A stretch of 64,000 bases of DNA, taken from the NCBI GenBank assembly GCA_015179125.1, contig WHVA01000081.1, positions 124,001 through 188,000 of the forward strand, read 5' to 3'. The stretch's first letter is position 1; the number at the start of each line of letters is the position of its first letter. Shown piece after piece: positions 56,213 through 64,000 of this stretch. This DNA is from Gautieria morchelliformis (taxonomy: Eukaryota; Basidiomycota; Agaricomycetes; Gomphales; Gomphaceae). The notes beneath the pieces were generated by a model. That model did not search any database and was not told where the DNA came from. It was given only the letters and a program-made list of their open reading frames with translations. The position numbers were made by a program, and so were the translations under genes.

Positions 56213-57302
56213 AGCATTGCCCGAGGACAGGGCAATGCGTGCGAGAGAAGAGACTTGGAAAGCACGACGACGCCATCTCTGACGAACCCAACGGCAAAAC
56301 GGGCGGATACTGTACGTTCCCACCTCGGCGTCTACCTTAGCAAGTCGCCCTCCACTCCCACGTCTCTCTCGGAGCGCGCACACGCTCTGTCACGTCAAGG
56401 AGGACACTGGTTTAACCACACTGAGAGCTCGCCGCGGTTCCGCTCAGAAGCCTCGCGTTGTCGTTCTCGTTCCCACAAGTCTTTCAGGATTTTGCTTATC
56501 TGTATCGGGACTATTTTCATTGTCGCAATCATGTTTTCACATTTTGTTGGGTTTTATGTGCACGTGCTTCATTTCATGGTTTTTGCAAAGACAACACTCC
56601 ATTACCCTTTTGCTGTGTTTGTCAGTATACTCCTCCCTCGTCTTTTCCACACCCATTGTCTCCGATGCGTTATCCATGCTCTAATATATAGACAGACCTC
56701 ATCCGACGGAGCTTGTGTTATACGTTTTGTATTTGCTCAGTACGCACGGTTGTACTTTTACGCCGCGGTAATATTTCGACATACTTACAATACCGATGCC
56801 CGCTCTGTCCGCAGAATATTAATTTATGAAATGCTGCGGTAGAAGACCCCATATGAGATCGAGCTGATCGAGCTGCGGGTTTGGAGGTCTCGGGGCCACT
56901 CCTTATTCCGAGTAATATTGCAATAAGTAAACCCCGGAGCGCGGGGTGGCGTTGGTTGACATCCACTTTCTGAGGATCACAATTGGTGAATAGGTAGGCA
57001 TCGTGACTATCACCGACCGATGACGAGATAGTATGCGGTCATCGTAAGCTCATGTTCCTTGAGGTTGGATGCTAGAAGTCAGCATATAGTATGGTCGACG
57101 AGAGGATCAACGGAATAAATGAATTATTTTGAACGTCTTTAGTTCGCGATGCTAGCCAACAGCTGAATATAAAATAAACAACAGCCTGAATCAGAGATGC
57201 CATACTGACGGCTATAGCCATACAAATAGTTGTGGCCTGAGATCAAGAACCCACCTCAGCTCTCGACTTGCTCGGATTCCTTAGTCTCACAGTCACTTCA
57301 CC
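56213..57302. other. Intergenic, no supported gene
   Basis: About 1.1 kb. A 195-codon plus-strand frame (56255-56842) exists, but its hydrophobic part is low-complexity, it has no domain, and it directly follows the Ras-like gene as its 3' UTR would. Nothing else is seen up to the CMC1 stop codon. Confidence 0.5.
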
Positions 57303-57663
57303 TTAGGCTTGTGCGCGACTCTGTGCTCGTAGCTTCACATATTCAGCGCGCAGGATATCCATATTCTCCGGGCCAGTGCTAGTGATATTGTCAACTTCTG
57401 CGAAAATGGCAACAATTCCGAGTCACTCACAATTTCAACATGCAATTTTGTATTTCTTTGTGTTGTCCTCGGCACGCCCAAGCGACCGAAATTGTACGGC
57501 CAGTTGCACATTCTGCAAATTCTGCTGCGATTGTAATTATCCGTCTTGAAAGTGGTTCAGAGCGTTGCCACTAGCCTTTGACGAACTGGTCACATTCCTT
57601 CAGAGCGCGGGCCTTTGTGGATTTGAGAAGAGCCTCCTCTTCGCGCCGGGAGAGGGTGTCCAT
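57303..57663 (-). CDS. CMC1: CMC1-family mitochondrial twin CX9C protein
   Basis: Three small exons (57663-57576, 57521-57431, 57378-57303) sum to 255 nt, 84 residues. The protein begins MDTLSRREEEALLKSTKAR and has two exact C-x9-C motifs: C-DQFVKEFAE-C and C-RGQHKEIQN-C. These form the helical hairpin oxidised by Mia40 in the intermembrane space. It continues with TGPENMDILRAEYVKLRAQ. CMC1 helps cytochrome c oxidase assembly by stabilising COX1. The first intron has a GC donor (GCTAGT) and ends CAG; the second is GT-AG. The short exons make it easy to miss in a simple ORF scan. It starts 97 bp from the SARAF-like gene. Confidence 0.88.
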
Positions 57664-57760
57664 ATTTGAAGCCGATGTGATCATTGTGGGTCCACAAACA
57701 CGAAACCCCACGTCACTGCCAAATTAATATAATAGCAGCTCTTCAAGGCCTATATTTACA
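57664..57760. promoter_or_regulatory. Shared divergent promoter, CMC1 and SARAF-like genes
   Basis: 97 bp between the start codons. It contains AATATAATA at about 57,726-57,734, a possible TATA-like element for the plus-strand gene. Confidence 0.4.
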
Positions 57761-58897
57761 ATGGCTTCGCGAGTCGCATTAGACTCCATTCGCTCGCTGA
57801 CGTTCTACAGTGAAACCCTAACGCAGAGCCGGCGGACACCACCAATCCCACAACTTACATGTATCGGCAAGCCGTGCAATCTGTTTCAACCGGACGTTGT
57901 ACGCTGTGTCAACGAAGGGGGACGTGGCACTGATGTAGATTGGAAGGTCAGACTGTCCTTTTACTGTAATTCGGAAGCAGATGCTGACTGGAGCATCTCT
58001 GTCCAGTGTCAGGCAGGTATGTGTATACGCGTCTCGTTTCTACACTATTAGACAGTCCTGTTCTAGATTTGCCTGAGTCACTTCGTTTCGGTCGGGTCGA
58101 AGTTTCCTGTGAGGGATGGAGCCGTCCTGGAGATCCGATGATTCTGAAAGGTGTTCCGCGAGTTGTCCCATCATCTGCACCCAACAACTTACTCAGTTTC
58201 TAGGGTCTTGTGCTCTCGAGTATAGATTGGTTCGTGTCCCAAGTGTATTACAAAACGATGACTCCTACGTGCCTGGAGCTCTACGCCACACGACTGACCG
58301 TAAGCACCCTGGTTTCACTCTGCATCACGCATGATTCACATCTTTCGATCCCCAGTTGATGACCCTCTAAAAATATTGTTCACGGTCTTATGGTCACTGG
58401 TACTACTATTTGTCCTATATCACGTTCTCAGGTCTTGTTTTACTCGTCCACGGAGTGCTGCTGCACCCTCGCGACCAGCCCCACGACCATCTGGTGGGGG
58501 TTGGTTCCCAGGTCACCGCTCCGATGACACAGATCCCCCTCCGCCGTATCCACATCATTATAAGCCATCTCCGTCACGGTCCACCGGATGGACACCAGGG
58601 TTTTGGACGGGCCTGGGCATGGGAGGACTGGCTGCGTCTATGTGGGGCAGCAGACGAAATCCTGAACCAAATGTCGTTCCGCAGCGCTCATTTTGGGATT
58701 GGGAACGCCCTAGTAACTGGGGTGGGCGGACAACCGCCAGACAGACTGCTCCCCCAGCGACGGCGTCTGACGGGTGGTTCCAGGGCGCAAACAGCAGGCC
58801 CCGGCAAACGTGGTCAAATGATAATAGAGGAGAAGGCACGTCGAGTTTGGGCAGTATGAGAAACAGTACTGGGTGGGGTGGTTCCAGTGTCAGATAA
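57761..58897 (+). CDS. SARAF-like protein (store-operated calcium entry regulator family)
   Basis: Five exons sum to 918 nt, 305 residues. After a short leader comes the conserved luminal domain: VALDSIRSLTFYSE, RRTPPIPQLTCIGKPC, PDVVRCVNEGGRGTDVDWKCQADLPESLRFG, VEVSCEGWSRPGDP, then SCALEYRLV. A transmembrane segment follows (ILFTVLWSLVLLFVLYHVL). The cytosolic tail is Gly/Pro-rich (GGGWFPGHRSDD, PPPPYP, GFWTGLGMGGLAASMW). In animals SARAF sits in the ER membrane and limits store-operated Ca2+ entry; the role in fungi is not established. Exons: 57761-57946, 58007-58016, 58067-58150, 58204-58299, 58356-58897. Exon 2 is only 10 nt and supplies the conserved Cys-Gln-Ala. Confidence 0.9.
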
Positions 58898-59147
58898 CTG
58901 CGGACCGTGCAGTATCCGCATTTGAAAGAAAGATTCGTAACTTTAGCACACCATCTTATTCTAGTTATGTGACAACAATACGAGAAACCCTCATACCCAC
59001 TGTGCTTTCAAAGGCACATCCAAAACTCTCATAAGATATACAGAACGACCAGTAAACAATACAGTCGGTGCTGTGGCAAAGGATCAGCGCTGGGCCGGTC
59101 ACACTTCAATCAATGGAGAACACAGACGGGAGAACAAGGTAGAATCA
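58898..59147. other. Convergent intergenic region
   Basis: 250 bp between the SARAF-like and BAH-PHD stop codons; probable 3' UTRs. Confidence 0.6.
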
Positions 59148-60604
59148 TCAGATCGGTTCTCCGCACTTGGGACATTGGTAGGAGACCGCCGACCTTGTTC
59201 CATGCTTGGTAGCTGCTGGCCCTATCCCACTGACATCGAACACCTTGCCCAACCTAGCTTCCCAGTCTTCTGGAATATCTTCGATGCCTTTCAAAGCATT
59301 CTGCACCATACTTCGTGCCTTAAATACAGAGCGAACGTTCCCAACTAGGCCTAATACCCCTCCACGCGCGATAGGCTGTTGTGCCACGGCCAGTAATTCC
59401 GTCGGCATTCTAGCATAGGGGTCATTAAGCACCGAAGCCTCCTTGGATTTGGCGGGACGAGCTTTCTTTTTCGGATTGCTTTTAGGAGCATCCGGTGAGA
59501 CATAGTCTCTGTCTAGCGACACCATGCGCTGCGAGAAGTTCTCCTCCGACTTAATGAGCCAGTTGGTCTTTGCAAGGCAAGGCGCATGCCATGACCTACG
59601 GCACCCTGGACGGGGACAAAAGTGCACAATATCCGTATCTGGGTTATAGGTCTTTTTGCATATTGAGCATGGTATTGGAGGCTTCTGAGTTGGAAATGTC
59701 AGTCTAATACAACAACAACAATGCTATGTACATACCTTGAGAAGTTGTTTCCGCCAGTCATACTCGCACTAGAACAATACAGGCTTCAGTTCAGTGATGA
59801 GAGAGTCTAGAGTGACTACGAACTCTGTAATAAAATGAACCAGGCTCGATATCTTCCTGCTCAAGATTCTGTTCATCGTACTGTGTGATTTTGGCGAGGC
59901 CTGAGAAGTGCCATGGAACCGGACCAACTGAATTTAGCCTAAACACTCACCACAGCAGGTGGACGTGCGGATAAAATCAGCTTGGTTTGAACTTATACGT
60001 TCAAAGTTGCCAAACTTGGTGAACTTTCTACAATCAAGGTGAGCTCCCGCGTGAGACTACACTCAAGGATACACTCACCTTCTCACACCTTTGGCATTTT
60101 GGGGCAGTTCTTTGGGATGATAGAACCATTTTGCCCTAATCCATACCTGCAAAGAATTATTCAAAGTGAACAAATTGGTGAACACCCTTACATTATCGCT
60201 ATCATGCGCCCTGATCGACCGTATCTGTGCCAGCCACAGCTCCGTCTTGTCAACCTCTTCATCGGGGTCTCGACCCGCCGGTAGAACATAGATACTGCTT
60301 AGCCATGGTTTTGAGTATGCTCGACTGTCGGAGGGGGCTGCTCACAAATCGTTGACATGGAACATATGTTCTACCTCAGTTTCGTCATGGGCTTCATATT
60401 GAGAGAAATTATATTTAAGTATTGAAATAGGCGACGCAACTCACTAATAAAACTGCCATAACCTTTCATGGTCTTCCAATGTTCTGCTGTGGGAGGTGTA
60501 TCAGAGTCGTCGCCAGCATCTCTGTGGGTACCCTCGAGGGCTTCAGGTTCGAGAGCCAATTTGCTGTCTTCGTCAACCTCCTCCATGGCATTTTTGGCGC
60601 TCAT
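59148..60604 (-). CDS. BAH domain plus PHD-type zinc finger protein
   Basis: Eight exons sum to 1,101 nt, 366 residues. After an acidic leader the BAH domain runs from about residue 60 to 190: VEHMFHVNDF, IYVLPAG, ELWLAQIRSIRAHD, VWIRAKWFYHPKELP, FGNFERISSNQADFI and the LEQEDIEPGSFYYR region. A PHD-like finger follows (CSICKKTYN, CPRPGCRRSWHAPCL). The C-terminal part is basic and ends in CPKC. BAH-PHD proteins read modified histones in silent or regulated chromatin; the partner complex is not evident here. Exons (minus): 60604-60445, 60391-60346, 60294-60192, 60146-60079, 60027-59951, 59900-59824, 59768-59736, 59684-59148. Confidence 0.85.
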
Positions 60605-60955
60605 GGGAAAGACAAGGTTTCGGCGCGTGACATGTTCGACGTGTTGTCACAGCTCAAAATTCAAAGGAAAAGGGTGCCACTTAGAATAGCCCTATCTCGG
60701 AAATTTCAGGGCAGTCCGATCTAACAGAATCCCACATCTACAGACTACCTCGCAGGGATGGTGGGCCACTGGAAGTCGTCATATATCGGAGAACAAGTTG
60801 GAAATCGCCCAGGACAAAACTGGAGCTTAAAGCTCGTTCAGAACTTTCAGCTCAAGGGTCCATAGACAGACATTTAGAGGGCACCTTTGATCGATTGAGT
60901 GAGGAAATAAGTCCACCAAGTTCGACTCGATGGCCTTCCCTTCGCTGCGACTTCA
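60605..60955. other. Intergenic, no gene seen
   Basis: About 350 bp, the 5' region of the BAH-PHD gene and possibly the 3' end of the next gene. Confidence 0.45.
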
Positions 60956-62471
60956 TCAGTACCATGGTCCTACTGACAAGTGGCTGGTGCAATGACAGTA
61001 CTTGGTGAGTAATTGGGGATCGGTGTTATCGGGATTCCAAGAGAATGCAGGACAGCCTAAATAGTGTCTGGTTTCAAAGAACTTCTCTGCGGCTGGCTGG
61101 GGAACCCACGAGGTGTTTGACGAATGGACTGGTGTTGAAGGATCCAGCCGAGGTCGACGGGGCTCACCCATGGCCATTTCCCCCATATACAACTTGAAGG
61201 GCTCCGAGGCTTTCGAAGCGCAACTGACAAGTGGATCGCTGGATATAGACACCTGTTCCTCAAAATCGACTTCTGAAATTGAATGTTATTCTTAGTGTAT
61301 TCATGGATGTCCGAAAATGACTTGTGAATCGTAACAAACTGTAAAGTCTGGTAAGCAGCCTCAAGATCAGCCTGGCCTTCTTCCAACTCAGCTGAACCTT
61401 GGGATTGATAGTTGGAAAACCTGGGACTCCCTTTATACGCTACTATGTCACGGTATGCATTGGCATTACCCCGATCGGCAGGCTTTAAATGCTGACAGGC
61501 CCTCCTCATGTTGCTTTCAAGAGACAAATGACAGAGGCTTGACATCTTGTCTATGCCTGGTTACTGTTCTATTCTCAGAAGCGGTTATGGGGGGTTCACT
61601 TGTTCGGAAGGGCTTGTTAATCCTCCAGCATAGACCTATATCCAGCGTTGGTTTCTGTCTTCAAGGGGGAATGGTTAGGTATGGAAGAGGGTACCGGATA
61701 ATCAGGGGGCTGAGGTCTGACGAGTCTCTGCTTTCCAGGCCTTTGTATGAGAGGAAAGTCCAGATTATGGACTGAACCAAGATCAAGTGGTGGGCGTGAT
61801 CTGACATCTCTGAAAGCATTTGGAAGCGGCGTCTTAAGGTTAACGCGAGCTGGACGAACAGCGCGGGCGAGACGAGATTTGAGCCGCATTTTAGCCGGAG
61901 ACCCAGTATTGATTTTAGGTATCGAGGTTGGGAAATTTAATGGGTGCAGTGCTGTCGTGTAGCGCTTCCTTGCATGAACCGGAAGTACAGTTGTCGACCC
62001 TTCCGCTCCAGATTCTTGATAGTTTTCTTCCTCCCGACCATAGGTCATTGTTGTAGCACACTTGAGTTTAGACCGTAACGTTTTTTTATATATTCTCGAA
62101 GGTTTCGCAGCAGACGTCCGCAAAAATGCCTCAACAGTCACCACAGATGATGGAGGACGCGAGGCAACGACGGGAGATATCTGATGTGACTGGGCCGATA
62201 CGCAGAGAGCGGGATCACCAGAATCGTTGTTGACAAGAAGAGCTAAGTCACCATGGGGAGCCATATCACTCATAGTCTGTAAGGTTTGAGAATTGTGATG
62301 AATAGCTTTCCCACTGGTAGGACAGAAACGGAGGCAGAAATCGACAGGATATGTGCGTCGCTTGCGCTTAATTGTCTAGATTTGGGGCTTGGAAACTGCC
62401 CGGCGATGTCAGTCTAAGTAACATTCACTTACCAAGATACCATTCATGTTGGCAGGCTCTTGTGAGGACAT
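60956..62471 (-). CDS. Uncharacterised protein, multi-exon, model approximate
   Basis: A plausible first exon (62471-62433, MSSQEPANMNGIL) joins by a GTAAGT...TAG intron to a long exon from 62375 to about 61636 that contains MSDMAPHGDLALLVNN and a basic, Ser/Pro-rich middle (RLKSRLARAVRPARVN-like). Further exons appear to cover HLKPADRGNANAYRDIVAYK, GSAELEEGQADLEAAYQ and DPLVSCASKASEPFKLYM, ending at a stop near 60956. The joins after 61636 are not settled: my exon lengths do not sum to a multiple of three, and one candidate intron is only 35 bp. No family recognised; the composition suggests a nuclear, largely disordered protein. Confidence 0.45.
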
Positions 62472-62577
62472 CCCGGAGCAAAAGAAAGGTGTCACCACCG
62501 TGGCAGCCTTGGAGTCCGACTGTACGCTGTTGAATACTATACTCATTAATGGGGACTCACGCGGTCTACATTCCAAG

Positions 62578-64000
62578 TCAACAACCCGGGCATGAGCCCT
62601 TCGCGCAGCCCCAGCAGCTCGCGATGCCCACCCCGCTGGTTTTCAATACAAGCGAGACAATGCTAAACGTCCCTTCACCCAATACAAACCCGCTAGCGAT
62701 AACAATGAGTCGTATCCCACTCCCACCCTTTTGCTGTCCTTTTCGGCGATTATACACGTACTCCACTATGCCACCGACGAGTCGCGCCAAGGAGAAAGAA
62801 GGTGTGTTTAAGAAACCAACAGCGAAGGCTATGCCTGAAGGAATCCATTTCGCCCACCATTGACCACGATTGGTAGCCCTTATTTTGAGCCCGGCGTTAA
62901 GAGCTGCCAGCAGTGCAAAGATAATCATGAATTCGCCGCTCTTGAGCGGAAGTTGTTTATCACCTATGGATCTACGGTTATCTGGGCGCATATAGCCACA
63001 ATTGGTGTACATACGAAGGAGACGGGCTAGGCTAAGCCACACATAAGCGGTAGGTGCAGGAAAGTTTGGTCCAGGTATAGGGTACGCTCGTTGGTATAGA
63101 GAATAAGCACTAGTCGTAACCAGGACGGAGAGGGCTGAACCCAGCAGCTGTCCATAGAACTGAGCTCGCGGAGAAGCGCCAATGAGGTGACCAGTCTTCA
63201 AGTCCTGCATTAGGTCACCAGCTCTGCGAAAAGTCAAGAGAAGTCAACAGCGAAAACTGGAATACAACTCACTGCTGTGCACCAGCCTCGGCCACACCAC
63301 CAGCGATAATATTCGCTACAATGTTGCCCGGTTGAATCACCGCAAATAATAGTTGACTGATCTTTCCCAGTCCGCTGACTGGATTCAGGTCGGTTTCACC
63401 CAAAGCTCTGACGCTGTTGACAGGGCAAGCCTTAAGCCCCAAGGATAAATTCCAAGTGTGCGAGCCACTCACCCAAGTAGACTTAATAGACCGCCAAGCC
63501 CGAATCCAATAACGGTTGCCCAGGGCTTGATGCCCTCACTCCCGAACACGGCCCATACAAGTACGGTGCCAAAAACCACCGCTCCTCCAGACCCCCATAT
63601 GACCCATTTGATAGGAACAAGCCTGTCCATCGTCTCTGTTTCTTCGTCTTCCGGTTCAAAGCCGTCCTCAGAGATCTTGCGACCAACGACTTTCTCGATT
63701 GATTCGTAAACGATGGGCAGAAGCGAGACGAGACTGTCCGCACACATGATGGCGAGTGAAATCCACAGGATCCAACCGCGAGCGCCTGTTGACATGTCTC
63801 CAACGGGACCAGGTGCCCAGCCCAAACGCTTGGATAAAGGAGACAGAACAGCCCACCCAACCACCATTCCCTGATAAGAAACATTACGGACTTTTTCAAA
63901 CCACACAAGCAGACAAATGACCGACCAAGCTCATGCTCAGAGTTGTAGGGAATCCCATAATTATGCCTACGAATCATTGAGCAAAACAGCTGGTCTGAAG
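62578..64000 (-). CDS. OPT-family oligopeptide/metal-chelate transporter, 5' part outside window
   Basis: The last four exons seen (63966-63926, 63870-63473, 63413-63273, 63223-62578) give about 407 in-frame residues. Landmarks: MGFPTTLSMSLG, GMVVGWAVLSPLSKRLGWAPGPVGD, MSTGARGWILWISLAIMCADS, LFAVIQPGNIVANIIAGGV, AGDLMQDLKTGHLIGASPRAQFYGQLLGS and a terminal GEGTFSIVSLVLKTSGVGIASCWGC. Several hydrophobic helices are evident. OPT proteins are proton-coupled importers of peptides or metal chelates in the plasma or vacuole membrane; the YSL-like DLMQDLKTGHL block is typical. The N-terminal half lies beyond position 64,000. Confidence 0.9.

Noticed and set aside
56255..56842. 195-codon frame with hydrophobic stretches
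   Set aside because: It starts 43 bp after the Ras-like stop, has no recognised family, and its composition follows T-rich DNA; more likely 3' UTR.

Overview
The window is nuclear DNA of a filamentous fungus, most likely a basidiomycete of the Agaricomycetes. The basis is many short spliceosomal introns (mostly 45-65 bp), intron-rich housekeeping genes, Ty1/copia and chromodomain Ty3/gypsy retrotransposons of the kind common in that class, and gene families such as a SARAF-like protein and a vWA-type Med25. I cannot name the species from sequence alone. For most multi-exon genes the exon lengths I read by eye sum to a multiple of three; this check is stated where it was done.

Layout. Positions 1-25,200 are repeat-rich. 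They hold a 45-bp minisatellite, a decayed coiled-coil ORF next to an LTR-like sequence, a complete but broken copia element (4169-10932, minus) carrying an in-frame 1.44-kb piece of a gypsy pol gene, a gypsy 3' end with an extra large ORF (11.3-13.9 kb), a second nearly intact copia element with very short LTRs (19242-23817) and a hAT-like non-autonomous element (23850-24794) with a perfect 8-bp target duplication. One intact host gene, a secreted serine carboxypeptidase (14829-16957), lies among them with a partial inverted copy of its own 5' end beside it. Relics of other host genes (SNU23-like, and an unidentified one near 18.3-18.7 kb) are also present.

Positions 25,300-64,000 are a gene-dense housekeeping region: cytosolic isoleucyl-tRNA synthetase; an apparent fusion of a gamma-glutamylcyclotransferase-like (AIG2) domain to a class V PLP enzyme; an Alba-domain protein; a DDT/PHD chromatin protein; a class II aldolase/adducin protein; APC10; a UBX protein; a PITH protein; a Med25-like Mediator subunit; an adenosine-deaminase-like enzyme; UBA4/MOCS3; an intron-containing tRNA-Thr; an eIF4B-like RRM protein; an RS-type cyclophilin; a Ras-like GTPase; CMC1; a SARAF-like protein; a BAH-PHD protein; one uncharacterised gene; and the 3' part of an OPT-family transporter that runs off the right edge.

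The genes are packed tightly and often start head to head over less than 100 bp (UBX/PITH, Med25/ADAL, cyclophilin/Ras, CMC1/SARAF). Functionally this is an ordinary mix of translation (IleRS, tRNA-Thr, eIF4B, UBA4 tRNA thiolation), transcription and chromatin (Med25, DDT-PHD, BAH-PHD), cell cycle (APC10) and organelle or membrane roles. No gene cluster for one pathway is evident, and I found no clear case of a wholly new defence-like or biosynthetic system. The most unusual items are the AIG2/class V fusion, the chimeric copia element, the gypsy 3' ORF, the LTR length difference with an intron-like segment, and several GC-AG introns.
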